From: an uncultured Mycoplasmatota bacterium
GTDB lineage: Bacteria > Bacillota_I > Bacilli_A > RF39 > UBA660
DNA: 64,000 bases
Reading direction: 5' to 3'
NCBI GenBank assembly: GCA_900551455.1
Contig: URVV01000001.1
Span: forward strand, 61,815 to 125,814
Shown piece by piece: positions 6,849-15,835 of the stretch. The translations under genes and the position numbers were made by a program. Below the pieces are notes generated by a model. It was given only the letters and a program-made list of their open reading frames with translations, did no database searches and was not told the DNA's origin. The stretch's first letter is position 1. Each line of letters opens with the position of its first letter.

Positions 6849-7292
6849 ATGAAGAGATTTAGTATAGTAGAAAAGGGTTATGATGTTGATGAAGTTAATA
6901 GATTTATTGATATTGTAATAGAAAGACTAGAGAAACTTAATACCGAAAATACGACTTATGCTGCTAAGATTGAGAGGCTTAATGCAAGAATTCAGGAAAA
7001 AGAAAATACTATTGATGGACAAGATGTTAAAAAGTTGGAAAAAGCAATATTGGCTGTTCAAGAAACTAGTGATAGAATGAAGGAAGTTGCAAAGGAAGAA
7101 GCTAGAATTATTGTTGAAGAGGCTAAAAATAATGCTAATTCAATTGTACACGAAGCACTTATTAAGGCAGAGAAGACTGAACAAGAGAGAATTTTGTTAG
7201 AAAAAAATATGAGAATATATAAAGAAAAAATAAAATCAATGATAGAGGCTCAACTTAGAATTGCTTCGGATTTGGATAAGGTAGAGTTATAA
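6849..7292 (+). CDS. DivIVA-domain coiled-coil protein
   Basis: 147 residues. The N-terminus (KRFSIVEKGYDVDEVNRFIDIV) is the DivIVA/GpsB lipid-binding head motif with the Y-D-V-D-E-V-N-x-F signature. The remainder is a continuous coiled coil, shorter than full DivIVA. Such proteins sense curved membrane at the septum or pole and recruit partners. It is in one operon with sepF and the large coiled-coil protein that follows. Confidence 0.85.
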   Translation: MKRFSIVEKGYDVDEVNRFIDIVIERLEKLNTENTTYAAKIERLNARIQEKENTIDGQDVKKLEKAILAVQETSDRMKEVAKEEARIIVEEAKNNANSIVHEALIKAEKTEQERILLEKNMRIYKEKIKSMIEAQLRIASDLDKVEL

Positions 7293-7306
7293 CGGAGGAA
7301 GAAATT

Positions 7307-9319
7307 ATGGATGAGATAAGAATAGTGGAAGAAAGAATAAATGAAATAGATAATGTTCTTGCTAGTGTAACTATTACTGATGCTGAAAGAATGGATAATT
7401 TAGGTATTTATAGAGAAGAACTTGATAAGTTAGAAGATAAAGTTAAGAAAATTGTTGAAGAAAATATTGAGAAGTGTCAAGAACTTACTAGAAGAGTTAA
7501 TGATAATGATGAAATAAATGTAAGAATGGATTTAGAAGAATTAACAAAAAATGTAGTAAGATTAGATGGAATTAATAAGAGAATAAATGATAAAAATAGT
7601 AAATATAATGTTTGGGCTGATGGCAATAGATTAGTAGATGAGAGATTAAAATATAGTCTAAAGGAATTAAGAAGTAGATTAGCTACGGTTAAAAAAGTTC
7701 ATATAATGAAATGTAATTCAATGATTAGAAATATTAATAAAAAGATTGCTGAACTAAAAAGTAAGAATATTACTTCAGAAGATATATTGCAAGATATTGA
7801 TAAATTAAACTTATTAGAGGAAAATGATAGAAGTATTATTAGATACAATCAATATAGATATTTATCAGAAATAAATGTAGAAGAAATAAATGAAACTTTA
7901 GAGAATATTAAGAAAATAGAAAATAGATTAAATAATAAGATAGATGTTAGTATAGAAGAAGATAAACTAGAAGAGGAATTAACTAGATTAGAGGATGATT
8001 TTCATATACTTTTTCAAGAATATGAAAATATAGCTACTAATATGGATAGAAAAATTATAAATCTAGATGAGTTTAAAAATAAGGTTATGAATTTTTCTAA
8101 ATTAGGATTAGTTAATTTGAAAATGAGATTAATTAATGCTAAGGGAAGTATTAATGAGGGTAAATTAATAGATTTAACTAATAGATTTAAAGAATTAGAT
8201 GAAAAAGTTAAGGCACTTGAATTAAGTAAGTTATATGAAGTTAAGAAGAGTATTGATAGTAAAAAGAAGGATTTGGAAAGAGAAATCGAAGATATATCTA
8301 TACGAGTAACAGATATGATTAATAATAATATTACGAGATTTGGCGATTCAGAGATTAGTAGTGAGATGGCTAATTTGTTTGATAAAGAGTTAAATGAATT
8401 TATTATTAAGATAGAAGAACTTGAAGATAAGATTAATGATTTTGAATATAAAGAAGGCAATGAAAAGCAGTCTTTGATAGATAAAATAAAAGAAATAAAA
8501 GATAAAATTAGTAAAACAAAAGAAGATTATAGATTAAACATTATTCAAGAGGAAGTAAATATGAATGTTTTAGATAATTTGGAGAAGTTAGAGAAAGCTG
8601 TTCTTGATCTTGGGGAAGTATTAGATAAGTGTGATACACCAATTAATAAAGAAGATAGAAAGAAGATTAACAAAATATTTAATGGAATTGAACGTGATAT
8701 AAGGCATTTGGAAAAAGAGATTGTTCATTATAAATCTTCAGATGTGAAGTTTTTTGAAGATAAGATCCAGAGATTAAATAATCTTAAAGAGAAAATGGAT
8801 GTATTGAGAGTTACTTATAGTAATAAGTGTCCACTTAAGATTAAAGCTTATAAATCAGCAACAAATTTTTATAGGAAATATAAGAAGGTTCCATTAGTAG
8901 TAGCTGGGTTATCTTCTTTGGCAATAACTATCAGAAGTTTATTAACAATACCACTTATTGCTGCTAATGAGATAATGGCTAGTGCTTTAGGTAAGGGTGG
9001 AATCGTATTTAAGAAAATAAATAAGATATTGATATATTTATCTGGAGTTAAAGAGCAAGATGGAGTATTAGTGATGGCTAATGGAATGAAAATTGATTCA
9101 AGTAGTGTTACTTCGTCACTTCTTAAGAGTGTTATGACAAATGGCGTAGAACTTAAGACAGTTCTTCCAGTAATAGATTCGATAAAGAAAGTATCTGCGA
9201 AGATTAAATTAAAAGAAATGAAAGAAAAGCTGAATGCAAAAAAAATAGATAAGCTTAATAAGAAAAAAGAAGAAATAGAAAAAGAAATTGAGAGAAGAAG
9301 TATGGGGGGGAGAAGGTAA
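7307..9319 (+). CDS. Large coiled-coil membrane-associated protein, unknown
   Basis: 670 residues, with RBS CGGAGGAAG. Residues 1 to about 520 are almost wholly Lys/Glu/Asn/Leu coiled coil. Residues about 529-555 (PLVVAGLSSLAITIRSLLTI and following) are hydrophobic, long enough for one or two membrane passes or a membrane-inserting hairpin. A small mixed region follows, then a basic helix (KIKLKEMKEKLNAKKIDKLN). In size and build it recalls EzrA, but EzrA has its transmembrane helix at the N-terminus. The sepF-divIVA operon context suggests a division or polarity scaffold. Not a family I can name. Confidence 0.7.
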   Translation: MDEIRIVEERINEIDNVLASVTITDAERMDNLGIYREELDKLEDKVKKIVEENIEKCQELTRRVNDNDEINVRMDLEELTKNVVRLDGINKRINDKNSKYNVWADGNRLVDERLKYSLKELRSRLATVKKVHIMKCNSMIRNINKKIAELKSKNITSEDILQDIDKLNLLEENDRSIIRYNQYRYLSEINVEEINETLENIKKIENRLNNKIDVSIEEDKLEEELTRLEDDFHILFQEYENIATNMDRKIINLDEFKNKVMNFSKLGLVNLKMRLINAKGSINEGKLIDLTNRFKELDEKVKALELSKLYEVKKSIDSKKKDLEREIEDISIRVTDMINNNITRFGDSEISSEMANLFDKELNEFIIKIEELEDKINDFEYKEGNEKQSLIDKIKEIKDKISKTKEDYRLNIIQEEVNMNVLDNLEKLEKAVLDLGEVLDKCDTPINKEDRKKINKIFNGIERDIRHLEKEIVHYKSSDVKFFEDKIQRLNNLKEKMDVLRVTYSNKCPLKIKAYKSATNFYRKYKKVPLVVAGLSSLAITIRSLLTIPLIAANEIMASALGKGGIVFKKINKILIYLSGVKEQDGVLVMANGMKIDSSSVTSSLLKSVMTNGVELKTVLPVIDSIKKVSAKIKLKEMKEKLNAKKIDKLNKKKEEIEKEIERRSMGGRR

Positions 9320-9321
9320 TT

Positions 9322-9579
9322 ATGGTTGATAATATAGTATTACTTGAAGATGATAAGAAATATGTAATATTAGATGAAAAGGTATTAAATAATGTTAAGT
9401 ATTATTATGGTTTAAGACTTACTGATAAAGAAATACCTACGAATATGTACTTGTTCTTTAAGGAGTCAACTCTTAATGGTGAAACTTATCTTACTCCGGT
9501 AATAGATGAAAATATGAAGAAAGTGTTATTGACGACGTTTACTGTTAACTATCTTGATAGAGTTTATGATAATATTTAG
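9322..9579 (+). CDS. Conserved small protein, unknown
   Basis: 85 residues, soluble, beta-rich (NIVLLEDDKKYVILDEKVLN, KYYYGLRLTDKEIPTNMYLFF, KVLLTTFTVNYLD). Its start is 2 bases after the stop of the coiled-coil gene, so it is translationally linked to it. The fold pattern is loosely like DUF1292 proteins, but the match is not convincing. Confidence 0.65.
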   Translation: MVDNIVLLEDDKKYVILDEKVLNNVKYYYGLRLTDKEIPTNMYLFFKESTLNGETYLTPVIDENMKKVLLTTFTVNYLDRVYDNI

Positions 9580-9591
9580 AAGGTATTTAAG

Positions 9592-10866
9592 ATGAATGAA
9601 GTTAAAAATAAAAATTTTATTCTAATTAGTTGCGGGGCTTGTTTAGTAATAGTTATGTTGATATTGTATTTTTCTGGCTTGAATGTTGCTAAGGGAAGTT
9701 ATGGTGCTGAGGATCTTAGCGAGTATACTTGTGAAAATTCAGGATGGTCAGCATATAAAGATGGTAGTCGTGTGGCATGCTGTCCTTCTGGTTACAAATT
9801 TTACAGCCTGAATTATTCTTGTATTCCTAATGAGTGCGATAGTGGGACTGCTTTTGGTAAATGTAAAGTTGCTTGTAAGACAGATGGGACTTGTGACAAA
9901 AGAGTTGAAACCTCAGGTGTTTATTATTATAAAACATTTGAGGCAGTATGGAAAGGAAAAACTTGTACAAAGCAGATAAAGTATTCTTCTTTAGACGAGT
10001 GTAATAAAGCTACTTATACTGGTTACGAATGTGAATGTAGTTATTCAACGGATCTTAGGAGTGCTCCAGTTGATGCTATTAAAAAATCTTCTAGTTCATC
10101 ATCTTCATCTAGTTCATCATCTTCAACGGGAGATAATAAGATAACTATTAAGTTTTATAATGGAAACGTTAAGGTTAAAGAGGAATCTTGTGTAAAAGGT
10201 AGTTGTAATTCTATTACAGCACCTGGGCCACAATCAATTACTAGAAGTGGTTATTCATTTTATAATATTAGTAAGGAGTATGAGTTCACCGGTTGGGGTA
10301 GCAGTTCTTGTTTGACTACTGTTGGTTATGGAGCTTCTTATTCTGCATATCATAATTTTGATAATAAGAGTTTAACAGCTTCAGCAAATTATTTTGCTTG
10401 TTTTAGAGAAAAGAAAACAGTTGAGGAACCTGATAACTTTGATGTTAATAAGTGTAATTTTTCTCAAGAGTATACGGTTACGTTTGATGTGAATTATAAA
10501 AATTGTAAATATATTAATATTGGATATAATAATTCGCAATCTGAGAGAACAGAGGCTAATGTTAAGGCTTGTTGTATAGCTAAAGGCTGGACTTGGGTTG
10601 GATCTAATTTTAATTCTTCTGGTAATGATTATGAGTATTGTGTAAAATGTGGTGGAGGTTCACCATCACCATCTAGTCCAAGTTCTCCATCTAATCCAAG
10701 CTCACCTTCAATACCAAGTTCTACACCATCAAGTACGCCAAGTAGTTCGTCTAATATAGATAAAAATCCACAGACTGGTTCTATAGCAATATTTATGGTA
10801 TGGGTAATAGCTCTTGGAGCATTAGTATATTCATTCTTCTATTTTAAACAGAGTAGATTTGAATAA
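9592..10866 (+). CDS. Cys-rich surface protein with NPQTG sorting signal
   Basis: 424 residues. An N-terminal signal/anchor helix (about 8-28) is followed by a Cys-rich region. A run of about 13 Ser (near 167-179) leads to a module resembling a Listeria-Bacteroides/InlB-type repeat (ITIKFYNGN...SGYSFYNISKEYEFTGW). A second Cys-rich region and a Ser/Pro linker (SPSPSSPSSPSNPSSP) precede NPQTG (392-396), a hydrophobic helix and a positive tail. That C-terminus is a class-B-like sortase signal, so the protein is probably wall-anchored. The odd feature is more than 20 cysteines in an exported Gram-positive protein. No sortase gene is in the window. Confidence 0.75.
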   Translation: MNEVKNKNFILISCGACLVIVMLILYFSGLNVAKGSYGAEDLSEYTCENSGWSAYKDGSRVACCPSGYKFYSLNYSCIPNECDSGTAFGKCKVACKTDGTCDKRVETSGVYYYKTFEAVWKGKTCTKQIKYSSLDECNKATYTGYECECSYSTDLRSAPVDAIKKSSSSSSSSSSSSSTGDNKITIKFYNGNVKVKEESCVKGSCNSITAPGPQSITRSGYSFYNISKEYEFTGWGSSSCLTTVGYGASYSAYHNFDNKSLTASANYFACFREKKTVEEPDNFDVNKCNFSQEYTVTFDVNYKNCKYINIGYNNSQSERTEANVKACCIAKGWTWVGSNFNSSGNDYEYCVKCGGGSPSPSSPSSPSNPSSPSIPSSTPSSTPSSSSNIDKNPQTGSIAIFMVWVIALGALVYSFFYFKQSRFE

Positions 10867-10880
10867 TAATTAAATAAGAA

Positions 10881-10911
10881 TAAAAAGCGATGGGTGAACA
10901 TCGCTTTTTTG
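10881..10911 (+). terminator. Terminator after the NPQTG protein
   Basis: AAAAGCGATG-GGTGAA-CATCGCTTTTTT hairpin. Confidence 0.9.
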
Positions 10912-10921
10912 GTAGGTGAAT

Positions 10922-13402
10922 ATGAAAAAATATATTAAATATATGTATCCATTAATTGGGACGTTAGTTATTATTAGTATTATATATATGTTAAATGGAT
11001 TATATCCTTTTGGTAGTCATTCTATTGTACAAGTAGATGCTGATTATCAGTATATACCAGTGTTATATCGAATATATGATTTTCTACATTTTAAAGAGGG
11101 TATTATATATGATGATATTGGATTTGGAAATAATATATATACTTCTTTGATGATACAAGGTAGTTTATTTAGTCCGATTAATTTAATGTTATATTTTGTT
11201 AAGAGAGATAATATAGTGAATTATTTTAATATTATTTTAATGGTTAAGATATGTTTAATTAGTTTAAGTAGTTATATTTATATAGATAGAAAGTTTAAGG
11301 TTAGTAATTTTTATAAAGTTTTATTTTCTATATTATATGGTTTTTCTGGGTGGGTATTGCTTAATTATTTTAATATTATGTGGTTAGATTCGGTAATATT
11401 ATTTCCTTTAATTATAATGTATTTGGAAGAATTAATAAAAAATGATAAGTGTATGGGATATATTATCTTTTTAAGTGGAAGTTTAATTATTACGTATTAT
11501 ATTAGTTTTTATATTTTGATATTTATTATCTTTTATTCTTTTCTTTTAATATTTTTGTTTGTAGATAAGAAGAGGGTAAAAAAAGTAATATTTAATTTGG
11601 GAAAGAGTACAGTTATTGCTATATTGATTAGTTCTTTTAGTATATTGCCAACATTGTATCAAACTTTTATATCAGAGAGATTTACTAATGTTGGAAGTAA
11701 TCAGATATTTTATAATTTTATTAATAAGTCTTTGTATTTAATGCTTTCTAGTGTTTTTTTGATATATTTTATTAGTTATATGTTTAAGTATAGAAGTGAT
11801 AAAAAAAGAGTATATTTTTATTTAGTTTTATTTATTTTGTATGTTATTGGAATATTTATTGAACCGATTAATTTAGCAATGCATGCTGGTAGTTATTGGA
11901 GTTTTCCTTATAGGTATTCTTTTATTACAATATTTATATTAATGAATGGTAGTTTATTTTATATAGAGAAGTTTATTAGGGATAGGGAAGATAGGTATGG
12001 CGTATATAAACTAATTATTGTTATATTGTTGGGAATTGTTAGTTTAATGTTAGATTATTTTTGGTATAAAGAGATTCAGGATGGAATGATTATTTTAGAT
12101 TTTGAAAATAGGGAATTATATTTTAAGATTGTTATAATATTTATAATACTTTGTTTGATGAGTGTTGTAAGTTTATCTTTTGGAAAGAGGAATAATAGAT
12201 ATTTTTCCCTTTTGTTTACAAGTATTATTAGTATTTTTGTTTATAGTTCTTTTTCAATGTATTATGGCGAGGGATATTTTTTAACTAGAGAAGCGAATGA
12301 GATTAATAGTAATATTGGGATTGTTAGAGATGATATATATCGATATAAGATGGATTATGGGGTATATACTCCAGACTATGGATTTATGTATAGAGTGAGG
12401 ACTTTAGATAATTGGTTACATATTATTCCGAAGGGGTTAAATGAAATATATGGAAGACTGGGGTATAAGAATAATAATACTTGTATTAGAAGTTATGGAG
12501 GAACTTTATTTAGTGATTGGTTATTTAATGTTAAATATATAATTAGTGATAAGATACTGGATAATGATTTATATGATTTAATTGGTAAATATAGAGGGAA
12601 TTATTTGTATCAATATAAATATGATATAGGATATGGAGTATTATTTAATAATGATAGTAATATGGGGGTAGATGGTTATAATTTTGATTTACAGAATGAG
12701 ATATATAAGAAACTATTTGAAACAAATGATGATATTATTAAGATAGATAATTATAGTTATGTTGTTAGTGATAATATTATTAAGATAGATTATAAGATAG
12801 AGGAAAAGGGTAATTTATATCTTAAAGTGGATAATTCAAATGATATTATTAAGGTTAATGGAGAAGAGATTATGGTATATGAAGATGGAGGATATATTGT
12901 TGATTTGGGAGTGTATTCTTCTTCGGTGATGATTGAAATTAGTACTTTTGATGGAAGGCCACTAGATGTTCAGTTAGGTTTTATTAAACTTAAAGATATT
13001 ATGAATTTAGAGAAGGGTAATATTAGTGTTAGTAGGGTTAGGAATGGATATGATGTAGTTGTTAATGATAATTTGATGAATTATATTTTCATACCTATTA
13101 ATAATGTTAGAGGGTTAGAAGTGATGGTTAATAATAAGGAGGCTCAGAAGGTAGATTTTGTAGATAATTTTTTAGTATTAAAGATTAATAAGGGAGATAA
13201 TAATATTGAGATTAGGTATCATATGCCATTATTTAGAGTGGGAATTATTCTTTCTTTGATAGGAATTGGTTTATTTTTAATAAATAATAAGATTACGGGT
13301 GGAGAGTTTATTTATAGGATAAGTTATTATTGTTATTTGTTTTTGGTTTGTTTGGTATTTATATATATGTATGTTTATGCATTATATAAATATATGAATT
13401 GA
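10922..13402 (+). CDS. YfhO-family membrane protein (putative lipoteichoic-acid/glycolipid glycosyltransferase)
   Basis: 826 residues from the ATG at 10922 behind GGTAGGTG. About 11-13 transmembrane helices fill residues 1-450, with the family opening (YPFGSHSIVQVDADYQYIPV) near residue 30-50. A long extracytoplasmic domain (about 460-760) follows, then C-terminal helices. The acidic D-A-D-Y-Q segment early in the protein is typical of YfhO/GT-C-like enzymes that glycosylate polymers outside the membrane. Substrate cannot be read from sequence. Monocistronic, bounded by terminators. Confidence 0.85.
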   Translation: MKKYIKYMYPLIGTLVIISIIYMLNGLYPFGSHSIVQVDADYQYIPVLYRIYDFLHFKEGIIYDDIGFGNNIYTSLMIQGSLFSPINLMLYFVKRDNIVNYFNIILMVKICLISLSSYIYIDRKFKVSNFYKVLFSILYGFSGWVLLNYFNIMWLDSVILFPLIIMYLEELIKNDKCMGYIIFLSGSLIITYYISFYILIFIIFYSFLLIFLFVDKKRVKKVIFNLGKSTVIAILISSFSILPTLYQTFISERFTNVGSNQIFYNFINKSLYLMLSSVFLIYFISYMFKYRSDKKRVYFYLVLFILYVIGIFIEPINLAMHAGSYWSFPYRYSFITIFILMNGSLFYIEKFIRDREDRYGVYKLIIVILLGIVSLMLDYFWYKEIQDGMIILDFENRELYFKIVIIFIILCLMSVVSLSFGKRNNRYFSLLFTSIISIFVYSSFSMYYGEGYFLTREANEINSNIGIVRDDIYRYKMDYGVYTPDYGFMYRVRTLDNWLHIIPKGLNEIYGRLGYKNNNTCIRSYGGTLFSDWLFNVKYIISDKILDNDLYDLIGKYRGNYLYQYKYDIGYGVLFNNDSNMGVDGYNFDLQNEIYKKLFETNDDIIKIDNYSYVVSDNIIKIDYKIEEKGNLYLKVDNSNDIIKVNGEEIMVYEDGGYIVDLGVYSSSVMIEISTFDGRPLDVQLGFIKLKDIMNLEKGNISVSRVRNGYDVVVNDNLMNYIFIPINNVRGLEVMVNNKEAQKVDFVDNFLVLKINKGDNNIEIRYHMPLFRVGIILSLIGIGLFLINNKITGGEFIYRISYYCYLFLVCLVFIYMYVYALYKYMN

Positions 13403-13403
13403 A

Positions 13404-13442
13404 ATTAAAAGGTCATATGGATTAGTGTATGACCTTTTAATT
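13404..13442 (+). terminator. Terminator after yfhO-like gene
   Basis: AATTAAAAGGTCATA-N8-TGTATGACCTTTTAATT long hairpin, near-symmetric so possibly active in both directions. Confidence 0.85.
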
Positions 13443-13484
13443 AATCGTTTAGCTTTTAAGAAAGGTTTATTTTTTATTATGTTG

Positions 13485-13513
13485 TTGAAATATTTGTAAT
13501 ATTTTAGTATAAT
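13485..13513 (+). promoter_or_regulatory. Promoter of truA
   Basis: TTGAAA-N17-TATAAT, 20 bases before the start codon. Confidence 0.75.
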
Positions 13514-13533
13514 TAAGGCAAGAGGTTAGTAAT

Positions 13534-14274
13534 ATGAGGTATTTTATAACATTTTCGTATGATGGTAGTAATTTTTGTGGATATCAGAGACAGCCTAGAG
13601 AGAGAACTGTTCAAAAGGTAATGGAAGATGCTTTAAAGGAAATTAGTGGTGGAGATAGCGTTAGTGTGTGTGCTTCTGGAAGAACTGATGCTTTAGTACA
13701 TGCGATTAATCAAAAAGCTACTTTTGATTTGAAAAAGGAGATTAGTCCTGAGAAATTGTACCGAGCACTTAATTCTTTGTTACCGGATGATGTGTATGTT
13801 AAGAAGGTACAAGTGGTAAATGATGATTTTCACGCTAGATTTAATGCGATTGGAAAAGAGTATATTTATAAAATTAATATGGGAGAATATGATCCGATAG
13901 AGAGAAATTATTGTTATCAATATTGTTCAAAGTTAGATTTAGCAGCAATGGAGAGGGGACTTAAATATTTAGAGGGGGAACATAATTTTAAATCTTTTAC
14001 GAAGAGTGATGATGAGATTGTTGATTATGTTAGAAAAATTAGTCAAACAGCTCTTGATAGAGATAGTAAGGATATAAATAAGATTACAATTACTTTTGTG
14101 GGAACTGGTTTTCTTAGATATATGGTTAGGAATATGGTAGGTCTTCTTATTGAGATTGGTGAGGGAAAGAGAAAGCCTGAGGATATTATGGAGATATTTA
14201 GGTGTGAGGATCGAACGATGGCTGGAAAAACTGCTCCGGCTTGTGGATTATATTTAAGGAATGTTTTCTATTAG
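13534..14274 (+). CDS. truA: tRNA pseudouridine synthase A
   Basis: 246 residues, normal length. It makes pseudouridine at positions 38-40 of the tRNA anticodon arm. The catalytic Asp is D52 in the signature ASGRTDALVHA. The family motifs YDGSNFCGYQRQP (9-21), FHARFNAIGKEYIYKI and FLRYMVRNMVG are present. Own promoter; next gene begins from its own promoter 50 bases on. Confidence 0.96.
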   Translation: MRYFITFSYDGSNFCGYQRQPRERTVQKVMEDALKEISGGDSVSVCASGRTDALVHAINQKATFDLKKEISPEKLYRALNSLLPDDVYVKKVQVVNDDFHARFNAIGKEYIYKINMGEYDPIERNYCYQYCSKLDLAAMERGLKYLEGEHNFKSFTKSDDEIVDYVRKISQTALDRDSKDINKITITFVGTGFLRYMVRNMVGLLIEIGEGKRKPEDIMEIFRCEDRTMAGKTAPACGLYLRNVFY

Positions 14275-14276
14275 AC

Positions 14277-14305
14277 TTGATTTATATTTAAAAAAAGTGT
14301 AGAAT
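14277..14305 (+). promoter_or_regulatory. Promoter of the thioredoxin-like gene
   Basis: TTGATT-N17-TAGAAT starting directly after the truA stop codon. Confidence 0.65.
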
Positions 14306-14325
14306 ACTAGTATGGGAGGTAGAAT

Positions 14326-14802
14326 ATGAAAAAGACAGATTATATATTAATTGGTTTAGTTTTAGTTATAATAATTGGAGCTATATTTTCAACGAGAGGT
14401 ACTAAAGCACAGGAAGCAATTGAATTTCCGCTTAAGTTAAGTGGAAAGATTGGATCTAATCAAGTTACTTATAATGATTATAAGCAAATGGTAGATAATA
14501 ATGAGAATTTTATAATTATTATAGAGAGAGCTGGATGTGAATATTGTCAGATGTATATGCCTATTGTTAAGGAAGTTGCTGATGAGAAAAAGGTAGCTAT
14601 TAATTATATAGATACAGATACACTTACACAAGAAGAATATAATGCATTAGCTACAGAAAATGATTATTTAAAGAAGAATCGTTGGGGAACTCCAACAACA
14701 TTGTTTATGCAGGGAAGTAGGGTTATAGATTCTATTGATGGATATGTTGAAAAAGATACATTTGAGAAATTCTTAGATGGAAGAGTTATATTAGGTGAAT
14801 AA
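14326..14802 (+). CDS. Membrane-anchored thioredoxin-like protein
   Basis: 158 residues. An N-terminal signal anchor (6-22) is followed by a thioredoxin-fold domain with the redox pair C71-E-Y-C74 (ERAGCEYCQMYMP) and a cis-Pro loop (RWGTPTTLF). It should act outside the membrane in thiol exchange, similar to proteins annotated as bacteriocin-transport accessory proteins. The Cys-rich exported protein at 9592 is a possible client, but nothing links them apart from proximity. The following PH-like gene starts 1 base after its stop. Confidence 0.85.
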   Translation: MKKTDYILIGLVLVIIIGAIFSTRGTKAQEAIEFPLKLSGKIGSNQVTYNDYKQMVDNNENFIIIIERAGCEYCQMYMPIVKEVADEKKVAINYIDTDTLTQEEYNALATENDYLKKNRWGTPTTLFMQGSRVIDSIDGYVEKDTFEKFLDGRVILGE

Positions 14803-14803
14803 G

Positions 14804-15265
14804 ATGAATAACAGTAAAGGTTATAACAGTTATGAATTTGTTAAGGAATTTATGAAGAAATATCCGATGACTATTGCTTGGAGATTGAAACGTCATTGTA
14901 AGGTAATAGATCAGTTTTTGAATCCTGGTGAAAAGATATTGTATGCTTTTCCGGGTCAAAAGAATGATAGAGCAGTAGATTGGGTTAATACTTATGTTTA
15001 TGCATTTACGAATAAGCGAATACTATTGGCAACAAAAAGAGTTTTATTTGGATATTTTGTTAAGTCAGTAACGCCTGATATGTATAATGATTTGACAATA
15101 CATAAAGGTATTATTTGGGGGAGAGTTACAATTGATACGGTTAAGGAAATTATAACTATTACAAATATAGATTCAAGAGCACTTAGCGAAGTAGAAACTA
15201 ATACAACTGAGATTATGCTTAATAATAAACGAGAGTTTGTTAAAGAGAATGAAACTAAAAAATAG
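14804..15265 (+). CDS. PH-like (YokE/bPH) domain protein
   Basis: 153 residues from the ATG at 14804; the GTG at 14795 lies in the RBS region of the upstream stop. The centre (PGEKILYAFPGQKN, TYVYAFTNKRILLATKR, ITIDTVKEIITITNI) has the alternating beta pattern of bacterial PH domains that bind membranes or proteins. No transmembrane helix. Co-transcribed with the thioredoxin-like gene. Confidence 0.7.
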   Translation: MNNSKGYNSYEFVKEFMKKYPMTIAWRLKRHCKVIDQFLNPGEKILYAFPGQKNDRAVDWVNTYVYAFTNKRILLATKRVLFGYFVKSVTPDMYNDLTIHKGIIWGRVTIDTVKEIITITNIDSRALSEVETNTTEIMLNNKREFVKENETKK

Positions 15266-15276
15266 TTTTTTCTCTT
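15244..15276 (+). terminator. Possible weak terminator after PH-like gene
   Basis: GAGAA..AAACTA-AAAAA-TAGTTTTTTCTC hairpin overlapping the stop codon, AT-rich with a mismatch, then a T-rich tract. Confidence 0.4.
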
Positions 15277-15329
15277 TTTCTTATGTCTTTTTTATTATTT
15301 TGGAATAATCTATATTGGGAGTGATTAAA

Positions 15330-15776
15330 TTGTATGATACTTATGTGGTTTTAGAAAATGATACGATTAATAGTATATCTTCTAAATTTAAAACGGCACC
15401 GGAGGTTATTTATCAGTTAAATGGTTATGAGTTTGAATTAAAGCCGGGAATGACGATTGTGGTTCCTAGGGTTACTAGTAAATACTTTGATTATTATAAG
15501 GTTAGTAAGGGGGATACTCTATATCAAATAGCAAAGGATAGTGGAATAGATCCTAAGTTGTTAGCACAACTTAATGGAATTAATATATATGATTATATTT
15601 ATCCTGAACAGGTTTTATTAGTACCTAAGGCGGGATCAATATTATATATTACGGCAGTAGGAGATACTTTGGCAGAGGTTGCTAAAGGACTTAAAACTAA
15701 TATTTCGGAATTAGCTATGCAAAATGAGAAAATTTATTTACAACCGGAACAATTAATTGTGTATAAATATAAATAG
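15330..15776 (+). CDS. Three-LysM-domain protein
   Basis: 148 residues from a TTG start at 15330, six bases after GGGAGTG; there is no in-frame ATG near. Three LysM modules fill the chain: about 1-47 (VLENDTINSISSKF..KPGMTIVVP), 54-99 (YKVSKGDTLYQIAKDSGIDP..PEQVLLVPK) and 104-148 (YITAVGDTLAEVAKGLKTNI). There is no signal peptide, which in spore formers fits coat or cortex-interface LysM proteins loaded from the mother cell (SafA-like). Otherwise it could be a cytoplasmic or leaderless wall-binding protein. Confidence 0.8.
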   Translation: MYDTYVVLENDTINSISSKFKTAPEVIYQLNGYEFELKPGMTIVVPRVTSKYFDYYKVSKGDTLYQIAKDSGIDPKLLAQLNGINIYDYIYPEQVLLVPKAGSILYITAVGDTLAEVAKGLKTNISELAMQNEKIYLQPEQLIVYKYK

Positions 15777-15784
15777 TTTAATGA

Positions 15785-15813
15785 TTTACTTATGAAATTT
15801 TATTTGATATAAT
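15785..15813 (+). promoter_or_regulatory. Promoter of membrane protein gene at 15836
   Basis: TTTACT-N17-TATAAT, 23 bases before the start codon. Confidence 0.55.
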
Positions 15814-15835
15814 TACATTAGGATAGGTGATAGAT

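Noticed and set aside
8014..8460. 148-codon minus-strand frame inside the coiled-coil gene
   Set aside because: Antisense shadow of a Lys/Glu-rich coding region (Ser/Leu/Ile-rich product, no RBS).
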